Assembly (NCBI RefSeq): GCF_000218685.1
Contig: NW_006763308.1
Span: forward strand, 248,001 to 312,000
Direction of reading: 5' to 3'
DNA length: 64,000 nt
Origin: Serpula lacrymans var. lacrymans S7.9
Lineage: Eukaryota; Basidiomycota; Agaricomycetes; Boletales; Serpulaceae
In this document: positions 10,409 to 22,173 of the stretch, piece after piece
Position numbering within the stretch: the stretch's first letter is position 1
Layout: each line of letters opens with the position of its first letter
Notes under the pieces: generated by a model
Seen by the model: the letters and a program-made list of their open reading frames with translations, nothing else
Database searches by the model: none
What the model was told of the DNA's origin: nothing
Made by a program: the position numbers and the translations under genes

Positions 10409-13400
10409 TTAATCGTTATTTTCATCATCTGAGTAGTCATGCTCATGGTCAGGTTCGTCTTCTGGTTCATCTAGGTCGTTATCATGGTCATCCAGTTTGT
10501 CCAAGAGGGGCATAGAGTGGTGGTTGAAATAGGGAAGTAGGCAAAATGCTGCAATTCCTCTTCGTGATACTGATCCATCCATTTCTTTTAGAACATATGA
10601 TCCTCCTTTAGTACGTCGCACAACTTCATAAGGGCCATTGTAACAAGGCTTTGCTTTACGATCCAGCTCTTTCTCAACCTGAGTATTCCGCACTAGAACA
10701 AGCTCTCCAGGCTGGTATTTGTTCTTGAACATCCTTCGTGCATAGAGTTTCTCAAACTGCGCTTTAGATCTGAGACGAATTTTGCGTATAGTGAGTGCAG
10801 CTTCTTGCAAATCGTCCTGTCTCTTTTCTAGTTGACGAATGCGCAGAGCAATGAGGTCTTCTGTTGACATTGCAGTATGGAATCCATGAACAAGGAAAGT
10901 CGCTTCTGTCAGATCGAATGGTAGGACTGGATCAACTCCATGCAACAGATAAAAAGGACTGAATCCAGTAGAACGACGAGTAGTGACCTTGTCTGCAAAG
11001 AAGGCATGATGGACCTTGGTTGGACATAAATCGACATTCCCTTCACAGGACTTGACAAGTGCTTCTCTTATGACGAAGTGTCCACGCTCAACAACACCAT
11101 TTGCCTTGGAATTGTAGGGAGAAATGCGAATATGAGGGATCTGGTAACGTTCCACAAGCTCTTCAAATGCTCCTTTGACTTCGCTTCCATTATCTGTGAC
11201 AACTTCTCCTATAGCTCCATAGCGACAGATGATTTCTTCCCAGAAAAAGCGAGCAAGATTATGTGCAGATGCTTTCTTCAATGCTCTTCCTTCTGCAGCA
11301 AGTGACAGATCATCTCTTGCAGCAACAAGATATCGATATCCTCTGGCCTTGGGCATGAGCATAATGTCAACATAGACTTTGGTGAAGATTGTAGGAGGTG
11401 ATGAGATGGTAAGTGGGACTTCACTTTTGCGTACACTTCAAATCTGGCATTCATGGCAGGTGCGAACATGATGCTTGACATCCTGTAACATATGGGGCCA
11501 GTAAAAGCGCTCTCTGACTGTAGAGAATACACCATTGACTCCTCTGTGACCAAGCCTTTTGTGTGCTTCAGTAAGGATGTGAAGTCGAAGGTCAGGATTG
11601 AAGATGACTTTGAGAGGAGGAGCAGAGTGACGACGCTTGAACATGCTGTCCCCTTTCAAGAAGAATTGAAGTGATTGCTTGACAAAACACTTTTGAGCTT
11701 GAAGAGAGGAAAATATAGGCAGCTCCATAGTTTGAAGAAAGTGGAAGATTCGACGAAGAATATTGTACTGAGAAGAATCATTGGTAAGGAACGAAGGGAG
11801 TGACATAGGGTGATATGGGAGAGGTCTGGCAAGATCAACAAAAAGAGCGATATCATCAAGCCAATCATCTGATTCTTGAGCATCTTCAAAGTCTTCCTCT
11901 GTTGGTTGACGACGAGATAATGCATCAGGACCACGATGACGATCAGCAGGTATGTGAATGAGCTTGAAATCAAAAAGAAGGATGCCCTGAATCCAACGAT
12001 TGATAGTGGCATTAGGCTGAAGATCTGGATCGTTGAGCATGCCTTTGATATACTTGGCATCCACCTCCACATGCAAGTGTTTTACTCCTGCAATGTAAAG
12101 GCAAAAATGACGAAGTGCTCTGAACAAACCATATAATTCTAGCTTGGGTTGACTGTAATTTGCCTCTCTATCATTCATGGGAATAGAGCCATAGCGAGCT
12201 GGACGCTTCCTTCCATTTTCATCAAGCTGGGAGAGGATAAAACCAACAACAATCTTGCTGGTATCAACTGAAAGAACGACTGGGTTGTGTGACGAATAAT
12301 TTATAGGGTGAAGTGCTGGTGCAGAAGATACTGCATGCTTCAGAGCATCAAATGCTTCTTGTCTGCGTTCATCCCATTGAAATTCAGCTCCTTTGTGATA
12401 CAATTCTGTCAAGGGGCATGCAAGAGCAGAGTAATTGCGGATCCAAATGCAAACTGTGCCACATAGACCAAGAAAACTGCGAACGTCTTTGGGAGTCTGG
12501 AGAATTGGCCATTTAAGAATCTTGTCCACCTTGGTACTGTCAGGGAGACGACCTTCTGGGCAGCATACTTGTCCGACAATCACAACTTGGGGACGACATA
12601 ACTGAGTCTTCTTTCCAGAGAAAGTTCCGCCAGCATGACCAACTCTATGCATAATGCAATGAACATCAATGGCATGTTCCCATATAAATCTACAAATGCC
12701 AGGGTTGCCAGGAATGGTCTCTGGGTTACCATCTGCATCTTCATAACGAGAAGTAGGTCCTTTGATTGGGAGGTCATCAACAAAGATATTGGCAATATGC
12801 GGAATTTCGTCTTGCAGGATGAAAGTCATGCAATTCTGGAATTCTGGAACGGAATTGGTGAATCCCATAGGCATAGAAGTAATCCTCAGAAGTCCTAGTG
12901 GTGATAGAAAAGAGGTAAGGTCATGACTGTCAGGGTGCACTTTTTGAGCATCAAATCCCCAAAAGAGATCAAACACAGTATAGCATTGAGAACCAGCAAA
13001 TGGCTCCACAAAGTCGTCAAGGATAGGTGGTACTCCTGAGTCTTTGATAGTGACTGCATTAAGTGGCTGAAGATCATGGACGATGTGAATCTTGCCATTC
13101 TTCTTCTGAACGCAAAACCACTTAGAGCGATAAGACGACTGGCTAGGCTCATAGACTCCAGCTTTGATTTTGTCTCTGAGCAATTCTATGACTTTATTCT
13201 TGATTCCAGGAGGAATAGGAATGTTCTTGTATTCCCAAGGGACATGTGGGAGAACAGGTATAACGTAGGGAGAGAAGTAGTCTTCTCTGAACGTTCCTCT
13301 GTCAGTTTCCTCGAAGGCAAGGCTGCGCTGATTGAGTATCATGATGTGAGCGAAAAGCTTTTCCTCTTCTGGCCATAAGAATCCATCAGAGTTTAGCTTC

Positions 13401-13972
13401 ATTTCGTCATAAAGGCGCTCCTTGGTGAGCTTCGGCGTGGGAATGAATTCTGGGGGAAGGACAGGAAGGGGTGGGAGCGAAAGGAGTGGGTCTTCTGGAA
13501 ATGACCGAGTGACATGTGCATCTTCTGGGAATACTCCAGGAACAGGTTTGACTCTGCATTCAACACATTTGTAGGCTCCAAAACTCGACCAATCAGGTGC
13601 TGGTACAGGTATAGGGTCCACAATATCTATCATATAACTATGGTCAAAACAAAAAGCGTTCAAAGAAGGAAAGTGCCGTGGTAGTTTTGCGTCATCTCGG
13701 ACAGAATAGGATAGGGATGAGGTCGGATGTTTTACAAGGGGGGAATGAAAAAGATTAGATAAGAACAAAAGGGGAACATAGACAATAGAAAAAGAAGTTG
13801 GTACAAGAGTAAAGGAAGGAAAAACCGGATAACATAGAAATCTAAGAGGCCATTTTGTACAAGTAATAGATATGTAACAAGAAAGAAGAAAAAGGGAAAA
13901 AGTGGCATATGGTCCAAAAGCGCTGAATAGAGTGTTAAGTAAGAAAGGAATATAGAAACGTATCACCAGCAT
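10409..13972 (-). pseudogene. pol of the family C element: RT, RNase H, integrase
   Basis: The frame from 13972 carries a hydrophobic leader, then reverse transcriptase with VHDLQPLNAVTIKD, VFDLFWGFDAQKVHP, MPMGFTNS and the catalytic FVDDL (codons 12785-12771). RNase H follows (VVLSVDTSKI, PKLELYGLFRAL, GPDALSRR), and then the integrase HHCC zinc domain (GHRG...CHECQI). A TGA at 11438-11440 stands directly after CHECQI, where Arg (CGA) fits the family. Beyond it the same frame continues with integrase core residues VYVDIM, TDNGSE and VVERGH (a D-D-35-E type catalytic triad) and a basic C-terminal domain (NGPYEVVRRTKGGSYVLKE). There is no chromodomain; an acidic tail ends the protein. Several Arg-to-Cys-like positions suggest CpG decay. 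Confidence 0.9.
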
Positions 13973-13977
13973 CTACC

Positions 13978-14214
13978 TCAAACTTCAACTGCGGCACTAG
14001 CAAGCACCTCAGTGCTGGTGGTAAATGTTGATGCACTGGATGGATGAATTGTCCTGTTGTGGAGGTGAATAACCTCAACACGTTCTCGTCGACAATAAGT
14101 GCAAATATGAGGGAAGACAAAACCGTAGAAGAGGGCGAGGACAAGTAACACTCCCACCACAATCTCGATGATGAGAGCTTCTTTAGTAATATGAAACCCT
14201 TTGAGCCAGGACAT
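13978..14214 (-). CDS. Small ORF with one predicted membrane segment, between PR and RT
   Basis: The 78-codon frame starts MSWLKGFHITKEA, followed by a roughly 22-residue hydrophobic stretch (LIIEIVVGVLLVLALFYGF) and a CRRERV cytosolic-type stop-transfer sequence. It lies between the protease and reverse transcriptase frames of the family C element. The N-terminus of the pol frame just downstream is also strongly hydrophobic. I cannot tell whether the peptide is translated on its own, joined to pol by splicing or frameshift, or merely a by-product of pyrimidine-rich DNA. Confidence 0.3.
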   Translation of the reverse strand: MSWLKGFHITKEALIIEIVVGVLLVLALFYGFVFPHICTYCRRERVEVIHLHNRTIHPSSASTFTTSTEVLASAAVEV

Positions 14215-14363
14215 GTTAGGTGCTTGTAATGCTCAATGTAAGCGTTTAGGATGGAGTGAAGATGTGTTAGAATCGGGGTAGAATTTCTGGCACTGGTGTG
14301 AATAATCAATAATGGCTGAGCTGATGGTGACGTGGGAAAATGATGATAGTGATGCATGGAAGT

Positions 14364-17300
14364 TCAAAGATATGGAGTAATATTGGATGATATATTGATG
14401 GAAGGTTGATGCTCCACTCCTATTATTGTGGAAAGGGATAGCTGAAGGGGCGGTGAGGAATTAATCTCCCTTTCATCCTCTTGACTATCATTGCAAATAG
14501 TATGCATGAGTGTGCAATTATGGTGCATGAGTGTGCAATTATCAGGAGAAATTGACGAAGCAATAGTAGCATTGGTAGAGGATGGTGATGGGGGTGAGTC
14601 ACTGATATTTGATGGTAACTGTTGACGCAAATATGGGGGTGGTGATTCATCATCAGTGGATGAGTCATCATTAATTAATCCATTTATATGATTGTGTATC
14701 GGCTCCAAATCGGATTCTTGTATTACTTCCACCGTCACATTGACTTGACCATTCATATCACGTGATGGAGGTCCATTTATATCTTCATCAGTGGGAATTG
14801 GAAATGATTCTGTTTGAGGAAAGAAGCGGATATGTGCAGTTCCTGAGCGACTGATAATGGATTGTGCTCTTCCAGGTCTATGATTCTGGTCAAACCGCAA
14901 ATGAGCATGGAGCAGGACATAATCAGCATAAAGGTTGTGGTTTTCATCGAAGCCATGGTGTCCTCTCATGACATAGTCTGAAGTCAGTGAGAGTGAACTC
15001 ATGTTGTGACTATATCGAAGGTTGTTCAGTAGACCAAAAATAGCAGACCTTTCATCTTCCCTGATTGAGCGAATAAAGTCAAAGAATGTTTCAAAGGTGC
15101 TGGCATTGGGGATAGGGATAGGGGCTTCAATAGTTTCTTCTAGACAAGTTTCCAGGTCTTGCAGTGCTCTGAGAGTGCTAGAATTTTCGATTGAACCAAT
15201 TGGGGAATTATCTGGAACAGGCACAGTTTCTTCTTCTGGGGTGACACTTTCAGCAGCAGTTTCCGATTCATCAGTATTTCCATCTAGATCTTCTCCATTG
15301 AAGTCATAGTCCGTGACTAAGAAGCTCGACACTGTATTGGATACTCCAGATACTGGTTTGACATAGTGAATAGGACGATGATCTGATGATACCTTGACTT
15401 CAAGGGCTGGGTTTTCGATTTTGCCATCCTTTCTGAAGACGAGATAAGTGCCATTAAGTCTTTCTTCAATGCTGACATAGTTCCCATGTGTCCATGGTCA
15501 TCCAAGAAGTAGATCGTATCCAGTGTCTTTCCCAACAAAGATATTGGCATAAGTTTTGACTTCTCCGCAGTATAAAGCCACGTTGTTGACTAAACCATCA
15601 AGTCTACCAAATCCTCCATTGGCATCTTTGACTACAGGTCAAATACTAGTATCCATGGGAAGGCGAATGAGATTTTCCCAAATAGTGCGGCTGACTATAT
15701 TGAGAGCAGACCCTGAATCAACAATAGCTGTAATAGTTTCGCCATTAGAGGTAACAGGAACACGAATAAGGTCGGCATGAGTGATGGCAAAAAGTGATTC
15801 AGCTGTCAAGCTTTGGGGTTTGTTGTCTAGCCCAAAATTAACGCGCTTGGGTTTCATCATTTCTTGGAGATTCTGGGAAACTTCTTTTGATAGACCAATG
15901 ACATTACCAATAGATAGGGGGATAGGGGTGCTGAGAATTTGATCAATGATGGCTTTGGAGTCAAGATTCTGCGAAAGTGTAGATGAAGTCTTGAGTGGTT
16001 TCTTCTGTTTATCGGCAGGGGGATTCTTCTTGGTGGTCTGGGAAGCGTCTTCCATGATTACATCATCATTAGTGGGATCAAAGATAGGCTGTGCAATATC
16101 AAAGATGTGTGGTTTTGATGGAACAGGGGCTATGGTTGGAGCGACAGGCTTCTCTTCTTCTTTCTTCTTTCCTTTTACAGCTTTGGCCCAATCTGGTTTA
16201 GGAGGAATGTAGACACCATCAAAGACTTGCTTGCGCTTCTCCTTAGACACTCTGTCTGGACGATCTACTGCATAGACAGGCTCTTCATCTGAATCAGAAT
16301 CAGAGTCAGCTACTTCAGCAATGGACATGAAAGAAGTCGTAGTGAGTAGGTTAGACTTGGGGATAGTGCGATGTACAGCAGTTGCTATGGGTTCCTCTCT
16401 TGATCGCATGATTCTAGACCCATCAGACATGACAAAGCCACCAGTGTCATCCTTCTTGACAATTCCCTTTGACAGTAAGTCAAGCATATCTGCGCATTCA
16501 TTAACTCCATGACCAGTTTTTCCGCATCCATAGCAAAGGAAGGGAACACGAGGTGCTGTAGGCAGAGTGGCAGTGGGTGGAGCAGTAGGCTGAGTGGGTA
16601 AGTTGCTGCTTCCTTGAGAGGATCAAGATGGTCTGGCTGACTGGTTCATGAAAGTGGGAGGGCGAAGTATAAGTCGAGCATCAGTGTCAAGCTTGATAGC
16701 ACAATAGTAGAGCAGAGGATAGTTAGGATCTTTGATTGTCATAGAACCCAACTTCTTGATAAGTGTTTCTACTTCATCTTGCTTGACAGCAGTGTGCTCT
16801 TCTTTGTCTAAGGAATGAAGGGTTTTCTTCGACTTGGAAGGACTCAACAGCTTTCTCTCTTTCTCTGTCTCAGGGGTGCGCTTTTTCTCTTTCTTCTGCT
16901 TGGTGGTTTTCCTGATATAACGAGGTGGTTCTGCCTCTTTGTCAGAGTCAGAAGAATCGTCCAAAGAACTGGAAGAGTTCTCTGAATCCGAGTCTGAATC
17001 CGAATCATCAGAGTCAAAATCTTCATCATCAAAGCGATCTCTGCGAAGGACATGCTCTACAGCCTTGACAACATCATCAAAGACAAAAGGCTGGGAGAGA
17101 TCAAGGGTAGGATCCCTCTGAAGGAGTCTGTTTTCAACGCAATGACGAAGGGTTTTGGGTAGTCCTTTCCAGAAAAAGCGATTGAATACGTCCTGGGTGA
17201 TCTTGGATTTGGCAAGAAGCCATCCTCCAACACGAACATACTTCCTCATGTAGCTCTTGAAATCGTCCAGAGAGCCCATTTTCTTCTTGTGCGAAGCATT

Positions 17301-17627
17301 GACCAGCTGTTTAAGATGATGCTCTTTAAATTTGGCCTCTGCTTTTGCAGCATCAAAGTACTGGAGAATTTCGTCTTTGAGACTGTTCCATGAGGGCGTA
17401 ATGAAGTGCTTCATTCCTTCAATAATTTCGCGAACATATGTGGAGCAGTATTGGAGAATGCTTGAGCATTTTTCATCGTCAGCAGTGACATTGTTTGCAT
17501 GACAGATGCTTTCATAGTGGAGAACAAAATCCCTGACACGAGTATAGTCTCCCTTGAACTTCTTAGGAGCATAACGAGTGCCAGGAATTGGCATAGTGAT
17601 GACTGAAAGAGTAGTAGGTTGATTCAT
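14364..17627 (-). pseudogene. gag-protease frame of the family C element, with three TGA codons
   Basis: One frame runs from ATG 17627 to 14364 and is interrupted only by TGA at 16623-16625, 15639-15641 and 15498-15500. The gag part has a capsid-like helical core (GLPKTLRHCVENRLLQ) and a Ser/Asp-rich acidic stretch. A zinc knuckle CYGCGKTGHGVNEC lies near 16501-16545. The aspartic protease active site is AIVDSGSALN near 15700-15730, followed by LLLG-TGA-PW, where fungal relatives have LLLGRPW. The C-terminal 320 codons are acidic and low in complexity. gag packages RNA and the protease would mature it. pol lies in a different frame, so a frameshift or splice is needed. All three stops fit CGA to TGA. 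Confidence 0.85.
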
Positions 17628-17803
17628 AGTGGAAAATATAGGGGGTAAACGCGAAACTTGCTGAGTAGAAGCTGGTACAGAAATTGAATTACTGGAAGAG
17701 AGGGATGGGACAGATAAAGCGGTAGGTGAGATAGAAGGTGTAGATGATAAATTAGACAGTGATGGCGATGAAATGGTTGGTATTTAGCTTGAAGGAAACC
17801 ACC

Positions 17804-17820
17804 CCTTGCGGTGGGCTCCA
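17804..17820 (-). other. Primer binding site of the family C element
   Basis: On the minus strand TGGAGCCCACCGCAAGG begins two bases after the 5' LTR. The TGG start complements the universal CCA end of tRNAs, and the rest should pair with a tRNA ending in GTGGGCTCCA. The tRNA identity is not determined here. Confidence 0.7.
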
Positions 17821-17822
17821 AT

Positions 17823-19649
17823 TGTCGATGATGAGAACTGTTGTTAGAAAACCACACACAAAAACAAACTAACAAACAATCCTCCCAGATTCCACGGAAC
17901 TTGTTTATGGGCTTTGCCTCCTAGAACAGTGGGTGCTCTGGTTGTTCGTGGGGTGGTATGTATGATGGTCCTTCAAAGTAAAACCCAGAGAGGTATGGGT
18001 GTGGGTTTTGAGGAGGAGGGATAGTTGAATTTATAGAAGATGGGGGCTTAATGACGAGTATAGATGAGCACTACCTTGCTAATTGTAGCACAAAGTAGGT
18101 TTGAGAGTGATAAAGATGACGAGGTGACGAGGTTCCCAGTGATAGCAGGCTCCTGATGCACAAACTGTAGTGCTCAGAAGGACTCTAATCAAAAGGGATA
18201 ACAATGACTTCAAAAGTGGAAAGTGACGATGACAGCAATTAACAGTGGTAGCAGTGGGAAGTGTTGTGACCACACTGGATCACAAGTAGAAGAGTAGTGA
18301 ACTTGAGATTAGAGAAGAAGTCTGGATTGGAGTTCTTTGTTGTTTTTTTACAAGGTAAAATACAGGGGTTTATATATATAGTAAAAAGAAAGGTAGGCTA
18401 TGCACAGTATAGCTGCGCAAAAAGAATGAGAAAGAACATGAAGGAAGGAATGTACGCTGACGAATCCTGCATAGTTGCTACAGGATAAGATTGTCAAAAT
18501 AAGGGAAAGAAAGGGATAGAACAATGAATGCTGTGAGTAATGTCACAGGTTTGTACAGCCATAAAGTAAAGTCCAATAGCAAAAAGAGAGCAGGAAAATC
18601 ATGATGTCATGGGAAGAAGATGCAGTAAAAAAAGGGCAAGGCAAAACACTATCAGTATCAACACAGTTCCTTTATTGTCAGTCAGGCATTCTAAAAAAAT
18701 ATGTGTCCATAAAAATGATTCAAAAATCAAAAATAATCGCACTGTAAATGAATGTTCTGCTGAAAAAAAAGAAACTGGAGCCACCGGTCCACCACCTAGT
18801 CCATATCCGACAGTTCCATGGCCTTACCAATGGACTGGTTGTGTTGGACCACCTGATCAAACGAGGGAGGGAGAGGAGTAGTTCCAATTTGGAACAAGTG
18901 AGTCCCAGGCAGCGTGTGGTAGGTGTAGCTGTAGCAAAGACGATGGACAAAATATAAGTGTACTCAAGTGAATGGGACAGCAATGAACATGGGCAACGCA
19001 AGGGGATAAACCTTCCCCAGCTCAAAAACTACCCACCCACACTCCAACCAGGCAAGACAAGCGACTGATGTTTTGATAGTATGTGATGGCAGATCGACGT
19101 CATGAAGATGGACCTGTTGCCCTATTTGGACTGGCCGCCGGGGCTTTGCTGATATCAGCAGTGGCACGTGGTAGTTAATGGATTGGCAACGGAAACGGAT
19201 AAGAAGTGGTGACATCAGAAATGGTGGGGGTGCAAATAAGATGAGGAGGAGGAGGGTGGAGGTGATGAAGAGGTCGATTAGAATGGGGATTCAGAAACGA
19301 CTGTCAGGTGAGAATAAAAAGGAGAGGAAGGGGCCCATGGTGGGGCTAGGCAAAGGAAGGGGAGTAAGGGAAACGACAAAAGCAAGGGCGCAATGCAATG
19401 TGTAGCCAGTGGCGACGCAAAAATTTGCCGAAGTGCCGAAACACGGAAAGTACCGGATGGAAAAGCAAAGGTGAGTGCAACTGGATTGCCTAATAGAGGT
19501 GGTACTGATCAGCCACAAGTTCTAAAAAGGCAATATTAAGTACTATTCCACGTGGCACTGTGCCTGTATGGCGCAAAGGCGAGTCTTTTCGAATATTCGC
19601 TTCGTTATTGACACCTGTCCATGCTACCAATCAATTTTGGTGCATGACA
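17823..19649 (-). repeat. Family C LTR, 5' LTR of the full-length element
   Basis: This is the right-hand 1.83-kb LTR with the same TGTCGATGATGAG and GGTGCATGACA ends as the left copy. Read on the minus strand it contains the promoter-like TATATATAAACCCC near 18370-18383 and lies directly upstream of the primer binding site and gag. Confidence 0.93.
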
Positions 19650-21560
19650 GCGCATAACCAACAATGTCAGCTCCACAATCATCCACTTTATCTGAAAGGT
19701 TTTGGTTTGGAAGATATGGAGACATGTGAAAGAGTCTTTGCATCATCAAATACACTGGCTCCTATAGTCCAACATATCTCATACTTCCACTGGGCACAAT
19801 TCTTGGACCTTCACTTTGATCAGTGGAATGTTGATAAATATCTTGAGCTAAATATGTTATCACTTTTGCTCTCCAAAGTTTTATTAATCTACAAAGGCCA
19901 CTTCCTTTTAAATAACTACAGGCAGGCAATCTCTATTATCTATTATTACAGCCCGGTGGTAGAAAAATTCTAAACCTTGCATAATATTAGCAATGCAGAC
20001 TTTGTACAGTAGAATTTGGAAGAACTTGCCTTCCTTGGGAATCTGTCAACAGGATTTGAGTATAACGTGATGACGGTAACTTACGTTGATGAGCTTGACA
20101 AGCTACAAAAGCTTGAGTACAAAATCTTTTTTATTTGTTGTCTCAATGATCTGACATTAATACTTTTAGGGCCAAAACCAACAAAATCACCCTAACTTTT
20201 TTGACTTACATACCTTTGCATTTTGGCTCAGATTCTGGTTTGTCCCAGCCTGCACAGCTCAGTTCTCAAGCAGCCAAAGATAAAGTAAAGTCCTTATATT
20301 AAGGTCTTACTCGGCAGAAGAAATATGTTGTATATTAAGGTCTTACTCGGAAGAAAAAATGTGTCGAAGAATTGGAGCACCAGGCTAAAATAACAACCCG
20401 TTGGGATGAATCACATTGTGAATATATTAAAGCAAAGGAGTTCATTGGGCACCAATATTCAATTTTGGTGGTTGAAGAGTTAGAGGGACTGGTTATATAG
20501 CGTCTTTTGGAGTTGTTAAAAGCTAATTTATCTGAAAATGGTGTGTTTTATGTTTAAGTAACTGATACACTCCTAATTGGCTATCCATAGGGTATAACAT
20601 GCGGAAACAAATCTCTAGGGCCCTGGCAAAGCGTTTAGGAGCTATTCGAACTGCACTTCAAACATATAATTGGATAGCACCAAAGCAAAATCCTCCACAG
20701 CCTATCCTGGAGTATTCAGAAATAGTTAGCTATGCTACACCCGGTGAGTTCATGCTATTGAAATATTTGAGGCACAATATTCTTGCCAAGCCTTGGACAG
20801 TCTCAGCAAACCAGCAAATAGCCATAAAGTTCTTCAAGATTCAATGTGCAAAGGAAGAAGTTCTACAACTCAATGTTGAGGTACAAAGGCTACACACGTG
20901 GATAGATAACAAGGACAGGTTGTAACAACCAAGAGTTAGTTACTCTGGCGCACAACTCAGACAAGCAAAAGAGTAATGAGAGGGAGTGGCTACCCCTCAA
21001 GATAGGACCGAGTTAGTTGTGGGTAAACAACAGGAGGACTTGCTGAGGAGTCTCCTGAATCTATTGAGGTAAATATACTACTACAGCGTGTTTGTACTTA
21101 TGTACTGTACAGTTGATGAAAGCAGTAGCTGATGATGTCAGAGAGCGCAGCCCGTGTAATCAGCTCCACTGTGTGAGAGACTTGTAGCTAAAATAAGAAG
21201 AAAGGCAGCACAGCACAAGAAGGTGGAGTTTGAACAAAATAGAAAGTGCCGCATGGCACAGTGTGTGAAAACTACAGTAGAAAGTTTAAAGAGGAGAATG
21301 AAATTTAAAGGACCAAAAATTGTGTATTGTAACACAGGTCATTATTCGAGTCCTACAATGCGACAAAAGTCAACACCTCTCTCCTTGCTGCTGAGCTTTA
21401 CTTGTTGTATGCCGAACAACATAAGATTAACAATGTCCATTGTAACTGGCTACGTTGCATTTACAAGCTTGAAGGATATACCGGACAAATTTATAGCATG
21501 CTGGGTGATATGTCAGCAGGGAGCAATCATAATGAGAATGATGAGATGATTAGGACTTAA
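19650..21560 (+). pseudogene. KDZ transposase, C-terminal half, split by a solo LTR
   Basis: The sequence opens in mid-gene with AHNQQCQLHNHP, LYLKGFGLEDMETCERVF and FHWAQFLDLHFDQW, which match the core and C-terminal region of KDZ transposases. After introns and frame changes, further family blocks follow: TYVDELDKLQKLEYK, then VEELEHQAKITTRWDESHCE, then (20599-20920) MRKQISRALAKRLGAIRTAL and KPWTVSANQQIAIK. The LTR at 20921-21334 interrupts after DNKDR. Removing it continues with SLFESYNATKVNTS, LLAAELYLLY and YTGQIYSMLGDMSAGSN. KDZ proteins mobilise DNA elements in fungi and protists. The 5' half is missing because the family C element ends here. Several stops show it is inactive. Confidence 0.8.
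20921..21334 (-). mobile_element. Solo LTR, family A variant (TSD CAGGT)
   Basis: It runs from TGTAACAACCAAG to TGTATTGTAACA with perfect CAGGT duplications at 20916-20920 and 21335-21339. It is more divergent from the other family A copies and shares sequence (CACAACTCAGACAAG) with the truncated copy at 51523-51907, so a subfamily exists. Confidence 0.92.
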
Positions 21561-21785
21561 CACTTATTGAAGATCAGTTAAATGATGAGGCTGTCAGACT
21601 GGAAGACTACATTCAAGGCATATCATAATGTGTTAAAGTAGTGTTGGAATATATGTTGATTCAAGTTTGCTTGACACATTATATAGGACAATAGAGCTCA
21701 CCCAGAGCGTTAGAACATCAGACTTGCAGTACATTGAACATGAGGCAAACCTGAGTCATTATAACAACACACTGTTGTAGATTTG

Positions 21786-22173
21786 TGTAACAACCAAGAG
21801 TGAATTACTCTGGCGCACTCAGAACACACTATAGAGAAGATGAAGTTGGGGAGTGGTTACCCCTTAGGCTGCAGTGAGTTAGTTGGTATACAACAGGAGG
21901 ACTCGCTGAGGAGTCTGCTGGATCTATTGGGGTATATATACTACTACAGGCTTGTTTGTACATGTGTTCTATACAGTTGATGAAGGCAGTGGCTGATGAT
22001 GTCATAGGGCCTAGCCCGTATAGCCAGCTCCACTGCATGAGAGAGTTGAATCTAAAAATAAGAGAAAGGCAACACAGCGCGGGAAAGGGGAAATGCCGCG
22101 TGGCACTTAAAGTATAGAGTTGAAGCGGAGAATAAAAAGAAAGGAAATGTCCGGAAATTGTGTTATCGTAACA
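21786..22173 (-). repeat. Family A LTR, 3' LTR of the deleted element
   Basis: It reads TGTAACAACC to TTATCGTAACA on the plus strand. Its inner edge (22174) directly abuts RNase H codons DYKNLEY, with the final codon sharing the first LTR base. Confidence 0.93.

Larger units (their letters stand above)
8446..19649 (-). mobile_element. Ty3/gypsy retrotransposon, family C, full length with long LTRs
   Basis: Two direct repeats of about 1.83 kb (8446-10286 and 17823-19649) flank a 7.5-kb interior that encodes gag, protease, reverse transcriptase, RNase H and integrase on the minus strand. The order is gag-PR-RT-RH-IN, which is Ty3/gypsy. A tRNA-type primer binding site lies two bases inside the 5' LTR (right side). 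Several in-frame TGA codons make it non-autonomous. The outer flanks GACGT (8441-8445) and GCGCA (19650-19654) do not match, and the two flanking genes are unrelated. No purine-rich tract is seen next to the left LTR. Confidence 0.93.

Noticed and set aside
13732..13917. Separate hydrophobic 61-codon gene on the minus strand
   Set aside because: It is another frame of the pyrimidine-rich pol leader of the family C element.
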